Shown here: positions 14,820 to 24,812 of the stretch, in pieces
Position numbering within the stretch: the stretch's first letter is position 1
How the letters are laid out: the number at the start of each line of letters is the position of its first letter
Source of the DNA: Lactobacillus sp.
GTDB taxonomy: Bacteria; Bacillota; Bacilli; Lactobacillales; Lactobacillaceae
NCBI RefSeq assembly: GCF_014803895.1
Contig: NZ_JAAVAU010000019.1
Location: forward strand, 1 to 25,010
Direction: 5' to 3'
DNA: 25,010 nt
Position numbers and translations under genes: made by a program
The notes under the pieces: generated by a model
Seen by the model: the letters and a program-made list of their open reading frames with translations, nothing else
Told to the model about the DNA's origin: nothing
Database searches by the model: none

Positions 14820-15956
14820 CTATTCACCGTCAAAGACGTGCTTGTAGTAACTATCATCTGCAGAACTCTTAACAATTATTGCCTGCACCTCATTTACTGA
14901 GCTAATCTCAATTTCAATTGGAACATCACTAGGCAAATACTTCTTCGCTGAGCTTTCCACCAAACTAGCAAAACTTTCAATCTGTGCATAACCAAAGAAT
15001 TGAGTAGTAATCTTAATACTCATCTTACTTAACTTCTTATTTTGGTAATAAACCGTTGCAGTTACACCACTAATATTAGGGAAGTAATTTTCAATTGAGC
15101 TCTTAAAATTACTAAATGCTGATGAATCAGTAGAATTAATTGCCTTCTCGCTTCCAACAGTTGGTAGTACTTGACTACTATTATTGATAGTCTTCCACTC
15201 ATTTATTTTACTACTATTTGCATTAGCAATTCCATATGTAAAATAGTTACCACCAACAAGTGAATCTTTATCGGTCTTACTAAATAAACCAATTACTAAT
15301 GTAACATTTTTTAGACCCTTTTGCTTACGTAATCTTGCAACAATTTCATTAGCTGCTTTTTTACCAAAACTTGTTTGTTGAGCACGAGATATATTTTTAT
15401 GATATTCAGTTTCACTTTTACCTTTCGTATAGTAATCAACTGAATTCAAAGCCAAGCCTAAGCTTATTCCTGAAATCTTATAGCTATTTCCTGACTTAGT
15501 AAGAAAATCCTGCTCTAAAATTTGATCCAAAATAATAGGTGTATAGTTTTTAGTCCCCGTTGATTTTGGATTTAAGCCATCAGGATTGCTCTTGGATTTA
15601 CGTCCAAGCCAATCAGTTACAGTACTAGTAGATAACTTTTGACCTTCTTGGAAAACATACTTTGTAGTAGAAAAATTAGATTGTGAAATTGTCATTAAAC
15701 CGGATTCTAACGCTCTTTCATCTACATCATTATCACTAGTATTGGCAGTTAAACCTGAAATTGGACTCGTTACATATTGTCCATCTTTTAATAAAACATT
15801 ATAACCATCTTTATCTGTACTGGTAGTTTGGTAGCCCTTTTTCTTGGTTGTAGAAGCAGTCGAATTATTAGCTAAATCAGAATTCTTCAAATTACCACAT
15901 GCACTTAAGCTGAGCGCGGTAGCTAATAATGCCACCATTCCTAATATTTTTTTCAA
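14820..15956 (-). CDS. camS: CamS-family sex-pheromone-precursor lipoprotein
   Basis: A 378-residue exported lipoprotein. The N-terminus is a lipoprotein signal peptide: MKK, a hydrophobic stretch, then the lipobox LSAC with the lipidated Cys20. A Ser/Thr/Asn-rich linker follows, then the CamS domain. In staphylococci the signal peptide of the homologue is processed to the peptide pheromone cAM373; in lactobacilli the protein function is not known. The gene is steadily found between ligA and gatC in this group, as here (19 bp after ligA, 12 bp before gatC). Confidence 0.92.
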   Translation of the reverse strand: MKKILGMVALLATALSLSACGNLKNSDLANNSTASTTKKKGYQTTSTDKDGYNVLLKDGQYVTSPISGLTANTSDNDVDERALESGLMTISQSNFSTTKYVFQEGQKLSTSTVTDWLGRKSKSNPDGLNPKSTGTKNYTPIILDQILEQDFLTKSGNSYKISGISLGLALNSVDYYTKGKSETEYHKNISRAQQTSFGKKAANEIVARLRKQKGLKNVTLVIGLFSKTDKDSLVGGNYFTYGIANANSSKINEWKTINNSSQVLPTVGSEKAINSTDSSAFSNFKSSIENYFPNISGVTATVYYQNKKLSKMSIKITTQFFGYAQIESFASLVESSAKKYLPSDVPIEIEISSVNEVQAIIVKSSADDSYYKHVFDGE

Positions 15957-15975
15957 CTTACTTTATCCTTCTTAC

Positions 15976-17985
<2,010 letters not shown>

Positions 17986-18024
17986 TCATTATCCTTTTAC
18001 TCTAAAAAATCTTCTTAAGCTTAA

Positions 18025-20268
18025 TTATATCTTTTTAATAGGGGCAAAGGCAGCTAAAAGTCGTTTTTCACCAATTCGATTAGAGAAGATAATATCTAAT
18101 TCCATATCTTCACCTTCACCATTAACCTTTTTAACTACACCGCGACCCCAAGCTTTATGTTCAACCTGGTCTCCTACACTCCATATTTTCTTATCTGCAC
18201 CTACAGCACCACTTGCTTTTTTAGCAGTATAAACTGGAGTGTGTGCACGCTCATTCTTACGTACAAATGGAACTGTAGTCTTTTTAAAGTTATTTCCAAC
18301 TCCACTCCCGGCAGAAGGATTAACTTGATTCAAATCTGCAGCATTAATTTCATCTAAAAAGCGTGAGGGGGCATTAACTTGCGTACGACCATACATCATA
18401 CGCGAAACTGCATTAGTTAGGTATAATTCTTTCTCTGCACGAGTAATACCCACATAAGCCAGACGACGCTCTTCTTCCAACTCATTATCATCCATTAAAG
18501 CACGAGATAATGGAAAAATACCATCTTCCATCCCGATTAAGAAAACAACCGGAAATTCTAGTCCTTTAGCCGCATGAAGAGTCATCAATGCAACTTCTTC
18601 TCCTTGATTTTCTAAATCATCTTGATCACTTAATAACGTCACTTCTGATAAAAAATCACCAAGAGGCGTCGAATCTTCATCTTCTGGTTCATATCTATCA
18701 TCAAAACGCTGAGTTACCGTTAAAAATTCATCTAAGTTTTCTAAACGGGTATTAGCTTCTAAGGTATGCTCATTTTTTAACGCGTCAGTATAACCAAAAT
18801 CTGCTAAAACTTTTTCAGTAATCCCTGTTACACTATGATCTTTTGCATAAATAATCATCTCCGCAAGTTTAGTCCCAAACTCATTTAAAGTTTTACTTGC
18901 CCGACCAGTAATTGGTGCTAAAGCTAAATTATTAAAAGCTTCCAGAGCTCCGAAATTATTTTGGCTAGCAAAATCATTAAACTTTTGCATAGTCGTAGGA
19001 CCTAAGCCTCGTTTTGGTACATTAATAATTCTATTTAAACTCATCGAATCTGCTGGGTTAGCGATAAGTTTCAAATAAGCTAAAATATCTTTAATTTCTT
19101 TTCTATCGTAAAATTTATGGCCACCAACAATCTTATAAGGAATATTGGATTTAACTAAAACTTCTTCAATACCACGAGATTGAGCATTAGTACGATATAA
19201 AACAGCAAAATCGCTATATTTATACCTATCTTTTTTCATCTCTTCTTGAATTTTTGAAATAATAAAATGAGCTTCATCATTACCACTTTGAGCATGATAA
19301 TAGTTTACCTTTTCACCAGCACCCTTATCAGTCCAAAGTTTTTTAGGTTTACGTTTAATATTATTTTTTATTACAGAGTTAGCAGCATCCAAAATATGAC
19401 CAGTGGAACGATAATTTTGCTCTAATTTAATGGTATGAACATCATCATCTTTATAATCTTTTTCGAAATTCATGATATTTTCCATATTTGCACCACGCCA
19501 ACCATAAATTGACTGGTCTGCATCCCCCACTACGCAAATATTCTTGTACTGCGCTGCAAGCAAATGACAAAGCTGATACTGTGCTTCGTTAGTATCCTGG
19601 TATTCATCAACTAAGATATAACGGAATTTATTTTGATAATAATGCAAAGTTTCTTTATCTTTTTTGAATAAAACCAATGTTTGCATAATCAAATCATCAA
19701 AGTCCATAATCTCATCACGCTTAAGGCGATGTTGATATTCCTTGTAGACCTTAGCTGCAATCTTATCAAAAGGACTACCTGCCTGCATTTCTAAGTCATC
19801 TGGTGTAAGTAAATCATTTTTTGCATTAGAAATAGTTCCTAAAATTGCACGAGGATCATACATTTTAGGATTAATATTCAAATCTTTTAAAATACGCTTA
19901 ACTAAAGTTAACTGTTCAGCAGAATCTGCAATTGAAAAATTAGTAGAATAACCTATCTTATCAGCATCTCGACGTAAAATTCGTACACATAAAGCGTGAA
20001 AAGTAGACATCCAAATACTATCAGCTACTGGTCCCAGAAGTTTTTGGACACGTTCACGCATTTCAGTAGCAGCTTTGTTAGTAAAAGTAATTGCTAGAAC
20101 ATTCCAAGGAGCAACGCCTTTTTCTTCAATTAAATAAGCGACTCTTCTAGTTAAAACAGATGTCTTACCACTACCAGCCCCAGCAACTACCAAAAGTGGA
20201 CCTTCAGTACATTGCACAGCCTTTTGTTGTTGAGGATTTAATCCTGCAAGAATTGATTCTTCGCTCAT
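18025..20268 (-). CDS. pcrA: ATP-dependent DNA helicase PcrA (UvrD/Rep family)
   Basis: A 747-residue superfamily 1A 3'-5' helicase acting in excision repair, rolling-circle plasmid replication and clearing RNA polymerase or RecA from DNA. The Walker A motif GAGSGKTS is at residues 30-37, motif Ia/Ib region TFTNKAATEMRERV follows, the DEYQ box of motif II is at 221-224, then GDADQSIYGWRGA (motif III). Later motifs include QNYRST, MTLHAAKGLEF and VGITRAEKELYL. The C-terminal Tudor-like tail (VGDQVEHKAWGRGVV), which binds RNA polymerase, is present. The ATG at 20268 has AAAGGAG upstream. First gene of the operon running to dagK. Confidence 0.98.
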   Translation of the reverse strand: MSEESILAGLNPQQQKAVQCTEGPLLVVAGAGSGKTSVLTRRVAYLIEEKGVAPWNVLAITFTNKAATEMRERVQKLLGPVADSIWMSTFHALCVRILRRDADKIGYSTNFSIADSAEQLTLVKRILKDLNINPKMYDPRAILGTISNAKNDLLTPDDLEMQAGSPFDKIAAKVYKEYQHRLKRDEIMDFDDLIMQTLVLFKKDKETLHYYQNKFRYILVDEYQDTNEAQYQLCHLLAAQYKNICVVGDADQSIYGWRGANMENIMNFEKDYKDDDVHTIKLEQNYRSTGHILDAANSVIKNNIKRKPKKLWTDKGAGEKVNYYHAQSGNDEAHFIISKIQEEMKKDRYKYSDFAVLYRTNAQSRGIEEVLVKSNIPYKIVGGHKFYDRKEIKDILAYLKLIANPADSMSLNRIINVPKRGLGPTTMQKFNDFASQNNFGALEAFNNLALAPITGRASKTLNEFGTKLAEMIIYAKDHSVTGITEKVLADFGYTDALKNEHTLEANTRLENLDEFLTVTQRFDDRYEPEDEDSTPLGDFLSEVTLLSDQDDLENQGEEVALMTLHAAKGLEFPVVFLIGMEDGIFPLSRALMDDNELEEERRLAYVGITRAEKELYLTNAVSRMMYGRTQVNAPSRFLDEINAADLNQVNPSAGSGVGNNFKKTTVPFVRKNERAHTPVYTAKKASGAVGADKKIWSVGDQVEHKAWGRGVVKKVNGEGEDMELDIIFSNRIGEKRLLAAFAPIKKI

Positions 20269-20315
20269 TGCTTCTCCTTTACTTCTACATAAAAAACGCT
20301 CAAATTGACTTAACT

Positions 20316-20321
20316 ATTATA
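20316..20321 (-). promoter_or_regulatory. Likely -10 of the pcrA operon promoter
   Basis: A perfect TATAAT on the minus strand, 47 bp ahead of the pcrA start. The -35 would fall inside the hairpin at 20330-20351 and is not a good match, so hairpin and promoter overlap. Confidence 0.5.
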
Positions 20322-20323
20322 AC

Positions 20324-20351
20324 AAAAAAGATACTAGACTTAACTAGTATC
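20324..20351 (-). terminator. Terminator-like hairpin just upstream of the pcrA promoter
   Basis: An 8-bp perfect stem (20330-20337 with 20344-20351), 6-nt loop and six Ts on the minus strand. It can stop read-through from the glucosaminidase gene. Confidence 0.7.
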
Positions 20352-20369
20352 CTCCTTGAAAGATTTCAA

Positions 20370-20414
20370 CTAAAAAATCGATAAATTTTACCATCAAGCA
20401 AAACTATCGATTTT
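20370..20414 (-). terminator. Terminator of the glucosaminidase gene
   Basis: A 10-bp stem (20374-20383 with 20405-20414) with a long 21-nt loop, followed by Ts on the minus strand, just past the stop codon at 20418. Confidence 0.65.
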
Positions 20415-20417
20415 ATA

Positions 20418-21041
20418 CTAATCATATTGAGTTAAATTATATTTCTTAATAACATAAATAATCTTTTCAGCATAACCAGGATCTGTAGCATAACCATCAT
20501 CTACTAATGCCCTAGCTTGACTTTGATAATCTTTAGCCTTCAACACATGACGATACTGACGTGGATTCCACGTAGTTCCATTTATAAAAAGTTTAGTATG
20601 AGCCTTAATTGAAGCTTTATAAGTATCATAAACTTGGAAACGACTACTAATAATTTTCCAATGTCCTTTTACATACTCTTTAGTTTTTAATACTTTAGTG
20701 TGGTTAGGATTTGTTCCCTTTACACCAAATAGATTATTATATTTCCTAGCTAATTTACTTTGACCATAGTCACTCTCTACACAAGCCTGAGCAATTGTAA
20801 TACTTGGAAAAATACCATAAGGCTTACTTGCCTTTTGAGCAATCGGCGCAATCACTTTAATAAAATTGTCAGGTGTTTGCTCAGCATACACCTTTTCAGT
20901 TTGAGCTTGTTCTAAGTACTTATCATAAGTAATTTTCTTAATCCCATATCCTACTCCGGCAATTAGTAAAATAATTGCCACAACTACACGAAATTTTTTC
21001 AATCTTAAATTTTTATTTTTTTTACGCGAATATCTAGTCAT
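20418..21041 (-). CDS. GH73-type glucosaminidase (peptidoglycan hydrolase), membrane-anchored
   Basis: A 207-residue protein with a basic N-terminus (TRYSRKKNKNLRLKKFR), one hydrophobic segment (about 19-34) acting as signal anchor, then a glucosaminidase domain. Typical GH73 parts are SITIAQACVESDYGQSKLA with the likely catalytic Glu89, then KYNNLFGVKG, and the later FQVYDTYKASIKAHTKLF. It would cut beta-N-acetylglucosaminyl bonds in peptidoglycan, helping wall turnover or daughter-cell separation. No wall-binding repeats (LysM, SLAP) are seen, unlike the large autolysins. Its ATG overlaps the stop codon of the upstream gene by one base (TAATG), so it is translationally coupled to the ECF component. 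Confidence 0.9.
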   Translation of the reverse strand: MTRYSRKKNKNLRLKKFRVVVAIILLIAGVGYGIKKITYDKYLEQAQTEKVYAEQTPDNFIKVIAPIAQKASKPYGIFPSITIAQACVESDYGQSKLARKYNNLFGVKGTNPNHTKVLKTKEYVKGHWKIISSRFQVYDTYKASIKAHTKLFINGTTWNPRQYRHVLKAKDYQSQARALVDDGYATDPGYAEKIIYVIKKYNLTQYD

Positions 21042-21658
21042 TAATGTATTCTTCTAGTCATTATTTTCTTCAAAGGCAGAACAATTATAGGTGTAAAGAT
21101 TCCTGCGAAAATTGCTTCTGCGATTCCATTAGCTCCCAATGCCACCAATAAAATCCAAATCAATGTACCATTATTATGAGCTTGTCCCAAAGCATTGAGC
21201 AAAGTTTGGGGATGCATCATAAAAATTAAAGAACTTAAAGTAATTACTAAAATGGTATTTATCAAAGCTCCTAATGAACCAGCCAAAATATAAAAAATAG
21301 TTTGTTTCGTCTTATCTTTATTTTTAGCTAATGTACCAATAAAACCAGCAACTGCACCAGCAACTGCACGTGGCACAATAGCAATTAATGGATTTTGAAA
21401 TAGGACCAAAGTTACCATACTACTTGGCTGTGTATATGCCAATATCATACTCAAAATCCCCCAAAATAAGCCCAGACTGAAGCCAAATCCTGGTCCTAGT
21501 AAACTACCAGCAATAGCTAATGTTAAAGGCAAGGTGGTAATCGCTGGCAAGCCTGGTATTATTCTAAAATACCCTACATAAGGAACAAAAACTTGAATGA
21601 TAATAATCGCAATGAAAATTGCAGCAATCGTTAATCGTTGAACTTTATTGTGAATCAT
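21041..21658 (-). CDS. ECF transporter S component (PanT/FolT-like vitamin-binding subunit)
   Basis: A 205-residue, six-helix integral membrane protein with the pattern of PF12822 S components: VQRLTIAAIFIAIIIIQ in helix 1, a conserved PLTLAIAGSLLGPGFGFSLGLFWGILS stretch in the middle, and NPLIAIVPRAVAG. Such proteins bind one vitamin and dock to a shared EcfA-A'-T energising module, which is not in this window. The pattern is close to pantothenate (PanT) members but the ligand cannot be fixed. AGGAAGG precedes the ATG at 21658. There is no vitamin riboswitch; the only thing upstream is the tRNA-Leu gene and its terminator, and no promoter is obvious. Confidence 0.82.
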   Translation of the reverse strand: MIHNKVQRLTIAAIFIAIIIIQVFVPYVGYFRIIPGLPAITTLPLTLAIAGSLLGPGFGFSLGLFWGILSMILAYTQPSSMVTLVLFQNPLIAIVPRAVAGAVAGFIGTLAKNKDKTKQTIFYILAGSLGALINTILVITLSSLIFMMHPQTLLNALGQAHNNGTLIWILLVALGANGIAEAIFAGIFTPIIVLPLKKIMTRRIH

Positions 21659-21690
21659 TTAATAACCTTCCTAAAAAATAAAAGGTAAAC

Positions 21691-21719
21691 AAAAAAGGAA
21701 GCCGTATTCCGACTTCCTT
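21691..21719 (-). terminator. Terminator of the tRNA-Leu gene
   Basis: On the minus strand a 10-bp stem with one G-U pair (21710-21719 with 21695-21704) and 5-nt loop runs into Ts, 8 bases after the tRNA 3' end. Confidence 0.85.
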
Positions 21720-21726
21720 GTATTAA

Positions 21727-21811
21727 TGCGGGCGAGAAGACTCGAACTTCCACGATCTAAAGCGATCACAAGATCCTTAGTCTTGCGCGTCTGCCATTCC
21801 GCCACGCCCGC
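21727..21811 (-). tRNA. tRNA-Leu, anticodon AAG
   Basis: An 85-nt class II tRNA. Acceptor stem GCGGGCG/CGCCCGC (21805-21811 with 21728-21734), D arm GCG...CGC, anticodon stem CAAGA/TCTTG with loop CTAAGGA, so the anticodon is AAG (decodes CUU, and more if A34 becomes inosine). A long variable arm with GATC paired to GATC is characteristic of leucine tRNA. T loop TTCGAGT. Discriminator A at 21727. The 3' CCA is not encoded (TTA follows), so the CCA-adding enzyme must finish it. Confidence 0.96.
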
Positions 21812-21821
21812 GTACTTAATT

Positions 21822-21850
21822 AATATAGCAAAGATTGAATACTACGTCAA
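21822..21850 (-). promoter_or_regulatory. Promoter of the tRNA-Leu gene
   Basis: On the minus strand TTGACG (21845-21850), 17 bp, TATATT (21822-21827), ten bases ahead of the mature tRNA 5' end. Confidence 0.85.
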
Positions 21851-21996
21851 CCTTTTATTCAAATTAATCTCAGTCAGCTTTCTCACTGATGTACCTAACT
21901 AGTTTAGCTGAATTAATAATATTCGTCAACAAAATAATTAATTTTATTTTTTAATTAACTCTCTCCCCCCTTGTTTTTCTTTACTTTATCAAAAAA

Positions 21997-22031
21997 GATC
22001 GTCCAAATATTCTCACAATATTTGGACGACC
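21997..22031 (-). terminator. Terminator of the wall-polymer operon
   Basis: A 15-bp stem with one G-U pair (22017-22031 with 21997-22011), 5-nt loop, then six Ts on the minus strand, 23 bp past the flippase stop codon. The stretch from here to the tRNA promoter (21851-21996) shows nothing recognisable. Confidence 0.9.
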
Positions 22032-22053
22032 AACTCTTGTAATCCTTATTAAT

Positions 22054-23496
22054 TTATTTTCTAGCTAATTTATTTTTAAAAATATTCTTCACAAGCTTAA
22101 TAATATCTTGATTAAAATCCAGTTTAAACACAAACATAATTCCAACATAGACAATAAACATCATAATCGATTTTACTGCCATGTTTAAAAATGCAGAGTG
22201 GATAAAATTAGGCCAAATCATCCCTACTCCAAAAGTAATTAAAGCAATTAAAAAGTAATATGGCACATCATGAAAAACATAACCAAAATTATAACCATCA
22301 CGAACAATCCATAGCCTTAAAATTAACACAATAAATTCCGTTAATAATATTGCTATCATCGCACCGGCTGCACCATATGGACGATCCAAGAAATAACATA
22401 AAATAATTTCTGTTATGGCTCCTATAATTACCGGGATAGCATAATCTTTATCTCGCGAGTTAGCTAAGGCAAACTGGTTGGCAAATACCCCACCCATAGG
22501 AATCATGATAATTGTCAGTGTAAAGAAAAACATTAGCGGAGTCATTGGAATATATTGCTTACCAAAAAAGAAGGGCACAAATTGTTTGGTATTAGCCATT
22601 ACGATTACCGCAAACAACGTTCCTAGCATTACCGTTGCTTCAAGAGATTTCTTCATGACAACTTTTTGAGTATCTTTTCCTTCACCAGCCATTTTAGGCA
22701 TAATAACTAACGAAATCGACGTTATAACTCCCAAAATCATATTAGAAATTCTCTGTGAGTTATCATAATAGGCAACTTGAGTTGAATTTTGGAAAAGTCC
22801 TAAAATCGGCTTATCTAAAGAAGTATAGATCTGTGTGGCAATTTGCGGAATAAGTAAAGTAATAATTGCCTTACTAGTCTCTTTTATCCGATAAAAGCTC
22901 CTAGTTGGACCACCAACATAATTATGAATATCAAACCAGAAGACAAAAGATCCTAACATTGTTGAAACTGACATAATCAAGATATACTTCCACAAATCAT
23001 TAGGACTTTTTACTAAAAGTAGAATTAAGACTACACTTACTAATTTAACCCCTGTATTTTTCAAAACAACGCGACCAAAATCTGCCAATCCTTGAAAGAA
23101 CCAAGAAATATCAAATTGTGCTGAAATCAAAAATGGGACCATCAATAATAATTCCCACCAATATTGAATCTTAAAGACAGAACAGATAAAAAATGTAAGC
23201 AAAATCGTTACTGCACCCGCAACTGCTTGAAAGTACCATAGGCCCCAAAAAGCCTTAGTCAATTCCTCTGGTCCTTCATTACTTCTAACACGCGAAATTG
23301 TCCGCATCCCAATATAAGACACTGATAACATACAAAAGACCATCAAAAATTGAACAGTATTATTTACACTACTGTAAATACCATACTTCTCTGGCCCTAA
23401 AACACGCGATAGATAAGGAACCGTAATTAATGGAACTAAGACTAAGAAAATTTGATAAACCGCATTATAAAGAATATTTAAGAAAGTTTTTTTCAT
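22054..23496 (-). CDS. Wzx-like polysaccharide/oligosaccharide flippase
   Basis: A 480-residue protein with about 12-14 membrane helices, of the MOP superfamily polysaccharide transporter group that flips lipid-linked sugar units across the membrane. The N-terminal FLNILYNAVYQIFLVLVPLI followed by TVPYLSRVLGPEKYGIYSS is the conserved start of the family, and a mid-protein ISWFFQGLADFGRVVLKNTG loop is also typical. Full length. Its ATG overlaps the stop codon of the glycerophosphotransferase gene (TAATG), so both are co-translated and likely serve the same surface polymer. The polymer itself cannot be named: no sugar transferases are in the window. Confidence 0.92.
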   Translation of the reverse strand: MKKTFLNILYNAVYQIFLVLVPLITVPYLSRVLGPEKYGIYSSVNNTVQFLMVFCMLSVSYIGMRTISRVRSNEGPEELTKAFWGLWYFQAVAGAVTILLTFFICSVFKIQYWWELLLMVPFLISAQFDISWFFQGLADFGRVVLKNTGVKLVSVVLILLLVKSPNDLWKYILIMSVSTMLGSFVFWFDIHNYVGGPTRSFYRIKETSKAIITLLIPQIATQIYTSLDKPILGLFQNSTQVAYYDNSQRISNMILGVITSISLVIMPKMAGEGKDTQKVVMKKSLEATVMLGTLFAVIVMANTKQFVPFFFGKQYIPMTPLMFFFTLTIIMIPMGGVFANQFALANSRDKDYAIPVIIGAITEIILCYFLDRPYGAAGAMIAILLTEFIVLILRLWIVRDGYNFGYVFHDVPYYFLIALITFGVGMIWPNFIHSAFLNMAVKSIMMFIVYVGIMFVFKLDFNQDIIKLVKNIFKNKLARK

Positions 23497-24650
23497 TACT
23501 TCACCTGATTTAGCTTAAGAAATTCACATACACGGCGACAATTTTCATCTTCTGATAATTGATCAGACAGCTTTAACCAATATTGTCGTTTAGCTTTCAT
23601 TGCAGGCGAATCCATATTATCTAAAACATTTAACAATTCACTATAAGAATTAACACATTTACCTGGGGCAATTTCTTCATAAGGCCCCATTAATAAACCA
23701 CGTGTTTTTTCATATTGCTCCAAAAAATTTGTTATAAATACAATTGGTTTATCAAGATGTAAGTAATCAAAATAAATCGATGAAAAATCCGTCATTAAAA
23801 AATCTGTTAATCCTAGTAATTCATATAAATCATAGTCATTATCAAACAAATAATCATTATTCATAAATGCAATATTGGACAACTTACTATCAAAGTTTGT
23901 AAACATCTTCATTTCATAGGGATGAAGCTTAACAATCAAATATTGATGATTCTCTTTCAACTTATTATTTAATTTTTCGATATCAAAATCCTTAAATGCA
24001 AAAAAGTTACCATCTTCAATTTGTTTCATGATGGACTTATCTTCTAATTCATAACGAAAAGTTGGCATATAAATTCCAATCTTAGCTTGAGAATCAGAAG
24101 TCTTAAATAAATCATGCAAAAATCTTTCTTTAGAAATAATCGGATTTTTCAAAGCATCCAAACGTGGAAATCCTAATTTTTGATATTTATTAGTAGAAAT
24201 TGCAATACAAGCACTCATCAAGCTCTCATATAAATCAGAACTCGAAGTCACAATATCAGCACTTGTATACCATAACTTCTCATTACGTTGATTATCTTTA
24301 CGTAAAGTATTGTGGGCCATCAATCCCATTCTCTTTAAAGGAATCCCATGCCAAAATTCAACATCTATTTGACTACTCTTTATCTTAAATGGCTGATGCG
24401 TTGTAAAAATATATTTAGCAGCTCCAATTTTTTTCCAAGTAAGGAAAGATAAGTGAGAAGAAGGCCAAGGTTCTACCAACGTTACATCAAGATTAGGATA
24501 ATTTTTCTGTAAATATTTATAAAAAATATATCCATTAGAGCCTGATCTTCCAGCACCATTTAAGATTACTACTGCATTCTTCTTAGTTGGCATTAAACCA
24601 GCTAAAAACTTCATTACACTTAAATACAATCTAAAAAATAAACTTTTCAT
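23496..24650 (-). CDS. CDP-glycerol glycerophosphotransferase family protein (TagB/TagF-like)
   Basis: A 384-residue peripheral membrane enzyme that transfers glycerol phosphate (or a related polyol phosphate) from a CDP donor to a lipid-linked acceptor, as in wall teichoic acid. Visible motifs are WHGIPLKRMG (residues 100-109), a conserved KLHP (241-244) and TDFSSIYFDY (287-296) followed by KPIVF, with the two histidines in the active-site region. It has the size of TagB-like primases rather than long TagF polymerases. The ATG at 24650 has only a weak GAGAAA ahead of it. An IS right end ends just 44 bp upstream, so the native upstream region is displaced. Confidence 0.9.
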   Translation of the reverse strand: MKSLFFRLYLSVMKFLAGLMPTKKNAVVILNGAGRSGSNGYIFYKYLQKNYPNLDVTLVEPWPSSHLSFLTWKKIGAAKYIFTTHQPFKIKSSQIDVEFWHGIPLKRMGLMAHNTLRKDNQRNEKLWYTSADIVTSSSDLYESLMSACIAISTNKYQKLGFPRLDALKNPIISKERFLHDLFKTSDSQAKIGIYMPTFRYELEDKSIMKQIEDGNFFAFKDFDIEKLNNKLKENHQYLIVKLHPYEMKMFTNFDSKLSNIAFMNNDYLFDNDYDLYELLGLTDFLMTDFSSIYFDYLHLDKPIVFITNFLEQYEKTRGLLMGPYEEIAPGKCVNSYSELLNVLDNMDSPAMKAKRQYWLKLSDQLSEDENCRRVCEFLKLNQVK

Positions 24651-24672
24651 TATTTCTCAATTCATTCTTGTT

Positions 24673-24681
24673 TTTATAGCA
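24673..24681 (-). promoter_or_regulatory. Extended -10 of the wall-polymer operon, abutting the IS end
   Basis: On the minus strand TGCTATAAA is an extended -10, 22 bp ahead of the start codon. The IS right end stops at 24695, so a -35 at normal spacing would fall on the IS boundary (GTTCAT-like bases), giving a hybrid promoter or an extended -10 promoter that needs no -35. Confidence 0.5.
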
Positions 24682-24694
24682 CAATTAAATATTT

Positions 24695-24812
24695 ATGAAC
24701 TACATCGGGAATAAATTCCCGAGTTTCTGGGAACAACAGGTAGTGTTTAGGATCTTACAGAGAATTGGCCGAGAACGTCTCTCGGGTCTCATACCTAACT
24801 CACAGAACCTGT
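24695..24812 (-). mobile_element. Right end of an IS200/IS605-family element (right copy)
   Basis: 118 bases from the tnpB stop codon to the end of similarity with the left-edge copy, in inverted orientation. It has the same subterminal hairpin (TCGGGAAT/ATTCCCGA, 24705-24722) and the same GTTCAT end at 24695-24700. It differs from the left copy at 13 positions, 11 of them inside one hairpin. Confidence 0.9.
24695..24812 (-). ncRNA. Putative TnpB omega-RNA (reRNA) scaffold, right copy
   Basis: It has the same fold as the left copy: long-range pairing of ACAGGT with ACCTGT and TTAGG with CCTAA around an inner hairpin at 24769-24785, whose stem is CCGAGA/TCTCGG here instead of CTTTCG/CGAAAG. 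The loop is GACGT against GACAT. The guide would start at about 24694 and read toward the wall-polymer operon on the same strand. The RNA likely begins within the tnpB 3' end, so its true 5' end is to the right. Confidence 0.72.
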
